Assembly (NCBI GenBank): GCA_001464755.1 | Contig: LNDR01000392.1 | Coordinates: 1-35,197, forward strand | DNA: 35,197 bases | Source: Rhizobiales bacterium Ga0077524 | GTDB lineage: Bacteria > Pseudomonadota > Alphaproteobacteria > Rhizobiales > Hyphomicrobiaceae | Reading direction: 5' to 3' | In this document: positions 17,495-24,819 of the stretch, in pieces | How positions within the stretch are numbered: the first letter of the stretch is position 1 | Layout: each line of letters starts with the position of its first letter | The notes under the pieces: model-generated | Databases searched by the model: none | Seen by the model: only the letters and a program-made list of their open reading frames with translations | Told to the model about the DNA's origin: nothing | Made by a program: the position numbers and the translations under genes

Positions 17495-17902
17495 CTAAGC
17501 GTCGACCTGATGGACCTCGACGACGTTGCCGTCGGGATCGTGGAAGAAGATCTGCTGCCAGCCCTTCATGGCCCAGGCGCCGAAGTCAGAGTAAGGGATA
17601 CTCTTCTCTTCGAGCCGCTTCTTGAAGGCGGCGATGTCGTCGGTGCGGAAGGCGATGTGTCCCTTTTCCAAAGGGTTGATCGCCTGCCCGGTCTTGAAGC
17701 TGATCTGGAGATCGCGCTCCGCGAGATGCACTTCGGACTGGCCATCGGTGACGAAGGCGACTTTTCCGGAGTACCCCTGCGAGGTGTCGCGTGTGGCATT
17801 GCGCGAGGGCTCGGACTGCATGTCGAGCACCTTGGTGTAGAACTCGTCCATGGCAGCGACGTTGGTGGTGCACAGATTGAGGTGGTGAAGCTTGAGTTTC
17901 AT
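17495..17902 (-). CDS. VOC (glyoxalase/bleomycin-resistance fold) protein
   Basis: A 135-residue vicinal-oxygen-chelate protein with the paired beta-alpha-beta-beta-beta pattern. KLHHLNLCTTNV at the N-terminus gives the first metal-type His (His7). EVHLAERD and KGHIAFRTDDI give central ligands, and IFFHDPDGNVVEVHQV at the C-terminus ends with the family Glu. AAGGAGG lies directly before an ATG at 17911 but 9 nt before the next ATG at 17902, so 17902 (MKLKLHH) is the better start. Function is unassigned; members include dioxygenases, glyoxalases and resistance proteins. Confidence 0.88.
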   Translation of the reverse strand: MKLKLHHLNLCTTNVAAMDEFYTKVLDMQSEPSRNATRDTSQGYSGKVAFVTDGQSEVHLAERDLQISFKTGQAINPLEKGHIAFRTDDIAAFKKRLEEKSIPYSDFGAWAMKGWQQIFFHDPDGNVVEVHQVDA

Positions 17903-18046
17903 CCGGGACATCCTCCTTTTTGATATCGGTGGCACTGTAGCGAAGCCGGCGCTGCGCCCCAAGTCCGGAAGAGGAGCCGTTCCGGGCCGAGTGTGGGCGT
18001 GCACCGAAAAGGCGCGGAAAGTCCCCACGGTTCAGAGCCGTCTTCC

Positions 18047-18075
18047 TTGCTCTTGGGCGCCGCTGCGCCTATGGT
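18047..18075 (+). promoter_or_regulatory. Predicted housekeeping promoter for the aminotransferase
   Basis: TTGCTC (18047-18052) and TATGGT (18070-18075) are separated by exactly 17 nt, about 65 nt before the aminotransferase start. The -10 region continues as TATGGTCCCGC, the same 11-mer that occurs at the predicted tRNA-Gln promoter. Confidence 0.55.
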
Positions 18076-18097
18076 CCCGCCGCCTCGCAGACCGTGA

Positions 18098-19342
<1,245 letters not shown>

Positions 19343-19352
19343 GCGTTCGGCA

Positions 19353-19371
19353 TTCCGATCCGCTCTCGGAA
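19353..19371 (+). terminator. Weak hairpin after the aminotransferase
   Basis: TTCCGA pairs with TCGGAA around a 7-nt loop, 10 nt after the aminotransferase stop. No T-run follows, so termination here is only a possibility. Confidence 0.3.
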
Positions 19372-19477
19372 ATTCACGATCGATCACGAATTGTTTGATC
19401 GAGTGGCACGCGATCCTGAATTAACGATTGGACGGGTCCGCAAGGTCTGGGCAAAAGGCGGACTGCAGGGAGTTTAC

Positions 19478-19933
19478 ATGTCGAGATCGAAAATTCTGAC
19501 CGGCCTGTCTTTACTGGCAGGCGTGGCAGTCATCGCGTCCGGCGCGGCCATAGCGCAGGATGCGATTGCGAAGCGCAAGGAATTGATGAAAACCGTCGGC
19601 GGTGCCACGAAGACAGGCTCGCAGATGGTCAAGGGCGAGATACCGTTCGATGCGGCCAAGGCGAAGGCCAGCATGGACGCGATCGCCAGCGGCTGGGGTG
19701 ATTTCGCCAAGCAGTTCCCGAAGGGCACCGAGACCGGAAGCGAGACGACGGCCGCTCCCAAGATCTGGGAGACCTTCCAGGATTTCGACACGCAGGGCAA
19801 GAAGATGGCTGGCGATGCGGCCAAGGCCAGCGTCGCTGCGGATCAGGGCCTCGAGCCGTTCAAAGCGGCTTTCGGTGAGGTCACCAAGAGCTGCAAGAGC
19901 TGCCACGACGATTATCGCGTCAAGAAGAAGTAG
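19478..19933 (+). CDS. Cytochrome c' family (class II) periplasmic cytochrome
   Basis: A 151-residue exported cytochrome. Residues 1-26 form a Sec signal (MSRSKILTGLSLLAGVAVI, with an AIAQ cleavage). The mature protein begins DAIAKRKELMK, the first helix of the four-helix bundle typical of cytochrome c'. The haem-binding site CKSCH (Cys139, Cys142, His143) is near the C-terminus, as in class II cytochromes. These proteins bind NO or O2, or act in nitrosative-stress defence or electron transfer; which applies here is open. AGGGAG lies about 6 nt upstream of the ATG. A strong terminator follows 29 nt after the stop, so it is monocistronic. Confidence 0.93.
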   Translation: MSRSKILTGLSLLAGVAVIASGAAIAQDAIAKRKELMKTVGGATKTGSQMVKGEIPFDAAKAKASMDAIASGWGDFAKQFPKGTETGSETTAAPKIWETFQDFDTQGKKMAGDAAKASVAADQGLEPFKAAFGEVTKSCKSCHDDYRVKKK

Positions 19934-19962
19934 TGATCAGTGCCTGCAGGCCTCTGTCTCCG

Positions 19963-19985
19963 CGGGAGGGTGATTCGCCCTCCCG
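19963..19985 (+). terminator. Strong rho-independent terminator of the cytochrome gene
   Basis: CGGGAGGG pairs perfectly with CCCTCCCG around the loop TGATTCG, followed by TTTCCATTTT. This is the clearest intrinsic terminator in the window. Confidence 0.85.
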
Positions 19986-20054
19986 TTTCCATTTTCGCAG
20001 CGCAGAGTTGATCGCGGGACTGGCACGTCGCACCGCAGGGGCAAGAACTACGCC

Positions 20055-20168
20055 ATGACCTTCACAGAGCGGCTCCGCGACGCCTGGGCCTGCGAGACCT
20101 GCCGGCGCTATCGGCAGGCGACGCTGGCCGCACTCGGGTTGCTGCTTCTCACGTGGCTCCTCGGCTGA
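20055..20168 (+). CDS. Candidate 37-residue membrane microprotein with CxxC
   Basis: An ATG at 20055 opens a 37-codon frame ending at TGA 20168, 10 nt before the following hydrolase start. It reads a charged N-terminus (MTFTERLRDAW), a C-E-T-C motif at 13-16, a basic patch (RRYR), then a single hydrophobic segment (TLAALGLLLLTWLLG) ending the protein. The basic residues before the hydrophobic segment suggest an N-in single-span topology. A purine-rich AGGGG lies about 12 nt upstream, which is rather far. I do not recognise it; it could be a real microprotein, a leader peptide or chance. Confidence 0.4.
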   Translation: MTFTERLRDAWACETCRRYRQATLAALGLLLLTWLLG

Positions 20169-20178
20169 GGGTCTTTCG

Positions 20179-21111
20179 ATGCGCGCCATGCCCGGGCCAA
20201 GGATTGAGACGGCCCGAGTGGGCGGGGTCGGCGATGGCGTGGTCGAGGTCGGCGAGGGTCGATACATCTCGTTTCGTGCCTTCGGCGCAGATGTCGGGCA
20301 TCCCCTCGTCGCGCTTCACGGCACGCCAGGCTCGCGCCTGAAATTCCTGGCCGCACACCATGTGGCGCGTGAACTGGGCATCCGTGTCATCGCACCAGAC
20401 CGGTGGGGGTATGGGGCGACGTCGGCGCACCCGGCACCGTCGCTCAGCAGGTTTGCCCGGGACCTCGGACAGTTCGCGGATCGCCTTCGTCTCGAACGCT
20501 TCTCATTGCTGGGTGTTTCGGGAGGTGGTCCCTACGCGTCGGCGGTGGCGACCGAAATGCCCGCCCGCGTGGTCGCTCTCGCTCTTGCCGCGCCGGTTGG
20601 GCCAATCGCGGGCGAGACCGATGACGAGATTACGCCATTCCACCGTCTTTGCTTTGGGGCGCTGGCGCAAAATCCAGCAACCGTGGCTGTCGTATTTCGA
20701 GCTTTCCGCGCGATGCTCGGCGTTGCGCCGGAGGTCGGCATGCGGATGGCGATGCTGCGCGTCGCAGATGCTGACCGGCGCGTGCTTCGTGGAGACGATG
20801 TGGCGGCGCGGCTCGGCGAGGCGTTCATCGAGGGCTTACGCCCCGGGGTGGTCGGCCCGGTGACAGATCTCACGCTTTTTGGTGCGCCTTGGGATATTGA
20901 TCTCGCTCGAGCCGAAGTGCCGGCGCGCATCTGGCTCGGATCGGTGGATCAGAACGTTCCGCGGTCGGCGGCACGCCGGTTGGCGAACCGGTTGCCGCGT
21001 TGTGACCTGGTCGAACTCGCTGGCGAGGGCCATTTATGGGTCGCAGGCAACTACCGCACCGTGCTCGCATGGGTCGCGTCACAGGCGAAGGCCATCGAAA
21101 AACTGAGTTGA
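20179..21111 (+). CDS. Alpha/beta hydrolase
   Basis: A 310-residue serine-type alpha/beta hydrolase. The oxyanion loop is LHGTPGS at 46-52, DRWGYGAT lies at 74-81, and the nucleophile elbow is GVSGGG with Ser114. GSVDQNVP carries the probable acid near 259 and AGEGHLWV the catalytic His near 288. The cap between 130 and 230 is helical and Arg-rich. GAGGG lies about 7 nt upstream of the ATG. Contrast with the alpha/beta-fold protein at 3538-4323, which lacks the Ser. Esterase, lactonase or epoxide-hydrolase roles are all possible. Confidence 0.88.
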   Translation: MRAMPGPRIETARVGGVGDGVVEVGEGRYISFRAFGADVGHPLVALHGTPGSRLKFLAAHHVARELGIRVIAPDRWGYGATSAHPAPSLSRFARDLGQFADRLRLERFSLLGVSGGGPYASAVATEMPARVVALALAAPVGPIAGETDDEITPFHRLCFGALAQNPATVAVVFRAFRAMLGVAPEVGMRMAMLRVADADRRVLRGDDVAARLGEAFIEGLRPGVVGPVTDLTLFGAPWDIDLARAEVPARIWLGSVDQNVPRSAARRLANRLPRCDLVELAGEGHLWVAGNYRTVLAWVASQAKAIEKLS

Positions 21112-21187
21112 TGGAGCCAACACCACCTCGTACGCTCGGCGCTGCCGTTGTCAGACAGCGCAGGGCATTTCTGTCGCAGATGATGCG

Positions 21188-21421
21188 TCAGGCGGGTTGG
21201 CGCCAGCCAAAGCCGGCCCAGTAGTTCTTCACCCAGCTACTGAAGCCGTTGACGGCCTCCGTCGCTCCTAATCGGGGCAATGGATCCGCCACCACGACTG
21301 CGCGGGATGGGGTCGACGCCGACTTGGCTTCGACTGGCGCCTCCACGGCGGCATCATCGTCAGGGGTTGCCATCGCATACCCCGCTGCGGTCACAGCTTT
21401 ATTCAGTCGCTCTATGCTCAT
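21188..21421 (-). CDS. Small hypothetical protein
   Basis: A 77-codon frame beginning MSIERLNKAVTAAGYAMA, with an acidic and Ala-rich middle and a C-terminus SSWVKNYWAGFGWRQPA that ends in aromatic residues. AAGGCAG lies a few bases before the ATG. I recognise no family. It stands alone between the hydrolase and the tRNA, in a somewhat lower-GC stretch. It may be genuine, but short length and lack of recognisable motifs leave this open. Confidence 0.4.
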   Translation of the reverse strand: MSIERLNKAVTAAGYAMATPDDDAAVEAPVEAKSASTPSRAVVVADPLPRLGATEAVNGFSSWVKNYWAGFGWRQPA

Positions 21422-21735
21422 AGCAGCTGCCTTCGTAAATAACGCTGAGGCTGCGGTGCTAACGTCCGCCTCCCGGACTTGGATCCCGGCTGCGGCAATT
21501 ATTCCTCAATTATATTGATGAGGCATAAATGCCCATGTCAAGACGAAAGTATTTCGGCTCGCGCGCGTTTCTGAGGATGGCTTGTGGATAAGCGCGAACG
21601 CTGGTTTTTCTCACGTCTTGCACGAAGATAGGGGAGCCGTGCGTTGATCGGAAACAGTGTTTGGCTGACCGGACTGGGGGGCGAGGCGGCGGCCGCCAAG
21701 GATTCGAGGAGCATCGCATGGCAGAGGCGTCCCCG
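21422..21735. other. Non-coding interval before tRNA-Gln
   Basis: No gene is supported here. The segment includes an AT-richer patch around 21498-21535 with a short imperfect inverted repeat (CCTCA/TGAGG, 21504-21523). No clear function is visible. Confidence 0.5.
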
Positions 21736-21764
21736 TTGCAGCCGTGACGGTCGCAGGCTATGGT
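21736..21764 (+). promoter_or_regulatory. Predicted promoter of tRNA-Gln
   Basis: TTGCAG (21736-21741) and TATGGT (21759-21764) are 17 nt apart, and the tRNA begins 12 nt after the -10 element. The downstream continuation TATGGTCCCGC is identical to that at the aminotransferase promoter. Confidence 0.6.
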
Positions 21765-21775
21765 CCCGCGCCTCA

Positions 21776-21850
21776 TGGGGCGTAGCCAAGTGGTAAGGCA
21801 GCGGATTTTGATTCCGCCATGCGGAGGTTCGAACCCTCCCGCCCCAGCCA
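21776..21850 (+). tRNA. tRNA-Gln (anticodon UUG), CCA encoded
   Basis: The acceptor stem TGGGGCG pairs perfectly with CGCCCCA. The D-arm contains AGTGGTAAGGC, and the anticodon stem GCGGA/TCCGC encloses TTTTGAT, giving anticodon TTG. The T-arm GGAGG-TTCGAAC-CCTCC is perfect. The discriminator is G (21847) and CCA is encoded at 21848-21850. It decodes CAA, and CAG by wobble. Confidence 0.97.
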
Positions 21851-21875
21851 GAGCGCGCCGTCGGCGAGCCATGGC

Positions 21876-23099
21876 TCACGCTTCGGCCGCGATGCGAGCG
21901 ACCGGGCGCTCGCGGATGGGCCAATGCAGAAGAGCCGCGAAGAGGCTGAGGCCGATCGAGATCCACCACATCGCATCGTACGACTTCGTCATGTCGAAGA
22001 GGACACCGGCGAGCCACACGCCGACGAACGAACCTGCCTGGTGCGAGAGCAGGACAAAACCGAACAGCATCGACAGCCAGGCAGTGCCGAAGAAAGTCGC
22101 GACGAGGCCACTCGTAAGCGGGATCGTTGCCAACCAGAAGAGACCCAGTATCGACGAGAGAACAACGATCGTCGGGCCGTCGGGTGGCAGATAGAGGAGA
22201 CCCAGGAACACGAAGCAGCGGGCCAGATAGATGATGGTAAGAGCCAACCGCTTCTCGATGTACCGGCTCGACTGGCCAGCGATGTAGGTGCCAATGATGT
22301 TGGCCACGCCCACGGCGGTGAGCGCCCAGACCGCGACGGAGGTCGGCAGGCCGAGCGATGCGATGTAGGCCGGCAGGTGCACCGAGTAAAACGCGACGTG
22401 GAAGCCGCAGACGGAATAACCGACCACCAGCAGCCAATAGCTCGGTAGGCGAAAAGCCTCGCGAAAGGCCTCCCCGAAGGCTTGCGGCTTGACGCCCGCC
22501 ATAGGTCGTGGCTTGCCGCTGACCAGCCAGACGCAGGGCAACAGCAGCGCTAGCGTCGCCATCACGGCCAGGATGCTGCCTCGCCAGCCCATCGCCTCCA
22601 TGAGAAGGTGGGTGTAGGGGAAGGCTACGAAGTTGCCGATTCCGCTGGCCATGCCGAGCGCGGCGATGGCGGCCGTCCTGCGTGCCGGCGGCGCAGCGCG
22701 GCCGACCACGCCGACCATGACCGAGATGCCGCATGCGCCGACTCCCACGCCGAGCGAGATGCCGCTCCACATGAGGTCGGGCCCGGTCTGTGCCGTATAC
22801 AGTATGTAGTAGCCGACGATGATCGCGATCAGGCCGAGGAGCGTAACGCGCCCGGCGCCGTATCGATCGGCGACTGCGCCGGCGACCACGCCGCCGACTC
22901 CCCACATGAGGTTTGCAACGGCCATCGAGGTCGAGAAAGGCTCGACGCCGACACCGAGGCTCTTTGTAACCGGCGGGAGGTAGAGCCCGACGACCTGACG
23001 CAGACCCGCTGTGGTGCCCACGATGAGGCCGGCCGCGGCAATTACGGCCCACAGCGGCAGCCCCGCGCGTTCTTGTGGCTCGGTGGACGATGTGGTCAT
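21876..23099 (-). CDS. MFS transporter (MCT/OFA-like)
   Basis: A 407-residue major facilitator superfamily permease with about 12 hydrophobic segments in two halves. The N-terminal half has VTKSLGVGVEPFSTSMAVANL and the inter-helix motif VADRYGAGRV (D-R-x-G-A-G-R, the TM2-TM3 loop motif A). A basic cytoplasmic loop (SGKPRPMAGVKPQAFGEAFREAF) joins the halves near 195-215. The pattern resembles the monocarboxylate/oxalate-formate branch, suggesting an organic-anion substrate, which is not provable here. It ends 25 nt after the tRNA on the opposite strand. No functional partner is adjacent. Confidence 0.9.
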   Translation of the reverse strand: MTTSSTEPQERAGLPLWAVIAAAGLIVGTTAGLRQVVGLYLPPVTKSLGVGVEPFSTSMAVANLMWGVGGVVAGAVADRYGAGRVTLLGLIAIIVGYYILYTAQTGPDLMWSGISLGVGVGACGISVMVGVVGRAAPPARRTAAIAALGMASGIGNFVAFPYTHLLMEAMGWRGSILAVMATLALLLPCVWLVSGKPRPMAGVKPQAFGEAFREAFRLPSYWLLVVGYSVCGFHVAFYSVHLPAYIASLGLPTSVAVWALTAVGVANIIGTYIAGQSSRYIEKRLALTIIYLARCFVFLGLLYLPPDGPTIVVLSSILGLFWLATIPLTSGLVATFFGTAWLSMLFGFVLLSHQAGSFVGVWLAGVLFDMTKSYDAMWWISIGLSLFAALLHWPIRERPVARIAAEA

Positions 23100-23205
23100 G
23101 CGCCGTCAGCTCTCGGATCGACGATCAGACGAGTGACCGAGAGAAACGCACTTTAATCGTTCGGCGTCCAGCCTGGGTCGGCGTCGGTTTCTGCCGAGGC
23201 TTTGC

Positions 23206-23472
23206 TCACCAGCGAATGTCGCCGCTGTAATAGGGGACCCGGATGCGCACGTGGCGGCGCTCGGTGTCCACATCGACCTTGGTCGCGGGAGCGCGCACCT
23301 TGACGCGCGTGTCGCCAGTATGCTCGTCGACGCGGACGCGGGTGGTGGGTGCGTCGACACGGGTGATGCCGTTATCGCGGGTGACGACGTCGCGCGCCGA
23401 TGCCGAGGCGATGCAGACTGCGGCGGCGAGGATAGCGGCGGTTGAGACGGCGGTGGTTTGCTTCAAGATCAT
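23206..23472 (-). CDS. Small secreted protein, unknown function
   Basis: An 88-residue protein with a clear Sec signal (MILKQTTAVSTAAILAAAVCIASASA, cleavage near 26). The mature part is about 60 residues of alternating charged and beta-prone residues: TRVRVDEHTGDTRVKVRAP, then a KVDVDTERRHVRIRVPYY strand. The repeated V-x-V/R-V-x-V pattern suggests a small all-beta periplasmic domain. AGGGAG lies about 8 nt upstream. I do not recognise the family. Confidence 0.65.
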   Translation of the reverse strand: MILKQTTAVSTAAILAAAVCIASASARDVVTRDNGITRVDAPTTRVRVDEHTGDTRVKVRAPATKVDVDTERRHVRIRVPYYSGDIRW

Positions 23473-23652
23473 GATGCAACTCCCTGTCCTTGAAGATCAT
23501 TTAGTTTGCGGCGGGTATGTTGCCGGTTTGAGGTGATGACGCAACTCAAAAGTTCGAGGAGGATATCCGCGCCAAGCTGGCCGGCTTGCGCGCGAGCGGT
23601 ATAGTGCAGGCCGAACCGGTCGCCGAGCCGCGCAAGACACCTGGAGCCAGCG

Positions 23653-24738
23653 ATGAAAGTCAAAGGTGCTGTCCTTTACGAGCAAGGACTGCCTCGCCCC
23701 TATGCCAAGAGCCGCCCGCTCAGGGTCGAGACGCTCGACCTCGAAGGGCCGCGGGCGGGCGAGGTGCTCGTCAAGGTTCGGGCCGCGGGCCTGTGTCATT
23801 CGGATCTCTCGACCATCGAGGGTGCACGGCCACGACCGCTCCCAACCGTAATCGGGCATGAAGGGGCAGGCGAGATCGCTGTGCTGGGCCAGGGAGTGAC
23901 CGATTTGGCCGTCGGTGATCACGTCGTGTTCATTTTTGCGCCGAGCTGCGGCTCATGCCGCCAATGCGTGAGTGGGCGACCGAACTTGTGCACTACGTTC
24001 AATGCCGCGAAGCAGAAGGGTGACCTCGCAACCGGTGGCCGGCGCCTGAAGCTCGACGGCAAGGAGGTTGCGCATTACGCGGGCCTGTCGTGCTTCGCGG
24101 AGCAGGCCGTGGTGCCGCGTAACTCGGTGCAGAGGATACCAAAGGACGTACCTTTCGCGGACGCGGCGCTGTTTGGTTGCGCGGTCGTGACGGGGGTCGG
24201 TGCGGTGGTGAACACGGCCGAGACCAAGCCCGGCGACGCGGTCGCGGTGGTCGGGCTCGGTGGCGTCGGGCTCTCGTGTCTGCTCGGCGCCATCGTCGCG
24301 GGGGCCGGGCGCATCATCGCGATTGATGTGCACGACGACAAGCTGGCGCTGGCACGGCAGCTCGGCGCCACGGAGACCTATAACGCGCGCGAGCCGGATT
24401 GCGTCGAGCGCATCCTGAAGGCGACTGATGGCGGCGTCGACGCGGCGTTCGAGATGGCCGGCACCGTCAAGGCAATGGAGCTCGCCTACAAGATCACAGT
24501 GCGCGGGGGAAAGACGGTATCGGCAGGCCTGTCGCCAGCGGCGGCGCAGTTGACCTTGCCGCATTACCAGATGGTACAGGACGGCCGACAGGTGCTCGGC
24601 AGCTACATGGGCGGTTGTGTCATCGCCCGGGACGTACCGCGCTATATCGGCCTTTACAAGGATCGCAAGCTGCCGGTCGACCGCCTGCTGTCGGCTCGCA
24701 TCGCACCCTTGCCGATGCGGCGGTCGTGCGTCAGGTGA
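23653..24738 (+). CDS. Zinc-dependent alcohol dehydrogenase (class III/Rxyl-like) with a damaged C-terminus
   Basis: A zinc alcohol dehydrogenase, expected to oxidise a primary alcohol or alcohol adduct with NAD. The catalytic zinc ligands are Cys48 (GLCHSD), His69-Glu70 (GHEGAGE) and Cys176. The structural zinc has Cys99, Cys102, Cys105 and Cys113. The NAD site is GLGGVG at 201-206. The normal family C-terminus ends with a helix and RQVILFD. Here the frame reads LLSARIA then leaves the family sequence and stops at 24738 (RRSCVR). The expected ending LADAAVVRQVILFD is present a few bases away in another frame, terminating at TGA 24750-24752. About 30 nt thus seem deleted with a frameshift. 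The C-terminal helix helps build the active-site domain, so activity may suffer. Confidence 0.88.
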   Translation: MKVKGAVLYEQGLPRPYAKSRPLRVETLDLEGPRAGEVLVKVRAAGLCHSDLSTIEGARPRPLPTVIGHEGAGEIAVLGQGVTDLAVGDHVVFIFAPSCGSCRQCVSGRPNLCTTFNAAKQKGDLATGGRRLKLDGKEVAHYAGLSCFAEQAVVPRNSVQRIPKDVPFADAALFGCAVVTGVGAVVNTAETKPGDAVAVVGLGGVGLSCLLGAIVAGAGRIIAIDVHDDKLALARQLGATETYNAREPDCVERILKATDGGVDAAFEMAGTVKAMELAYKITVRGGKTVSAGLSPAAAQLTLPHYQMVQDGRQVLGSYMGGCVIARDVPRYIGLYKDRKLPVDRLLSARIAPLPMRRSCVR

Positions 24739-24772
24739 TCCTGTTCGACTGAACCGAGACTGCTCAAGCCCA

Positions 24773-24804
24773 GCAGCCGGCCGCGCTGGGCGGCGACCGG
24801 CTGC
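24773..24804. terminator. Hairpin between convergent genes
   Basis: GCAGCCGG and CCGGCTGC form an 8-bp stem with a 16-nt GC-rich loop between the stops of the alcohol dehydrogenase and the coiled-coil gene. No T-run follows on either strand, so termination efficiency is uncertain. Confidence 0.4.
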
Positions 24805-24819
24805 AGAGTTCATCCATTT

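Noticed and set aside
21504-21523. Imperfect palindrome in an AT-rich patch (possible operator)
   Set aside because: Only 5-bp arms are perfect and no regulator gene lies nearby.
21864-21875. 12-nt palindrome GAGCCATGGCTC after the tRNA
   Set aside because: It overlaps the MFS stop region. It is too short and has no T-run, so a tRNA terminator call is not supported.
23534-23660. Coding-looking stretch (KFEEDIRAKLAGLRASG) just before the alcohol dehydrogenase
   Set aside because: There is no start codon after the preceding in-frame stop and it runs out of frame into the dehydrogenase. It may be chance or a scrap of a lost gene.
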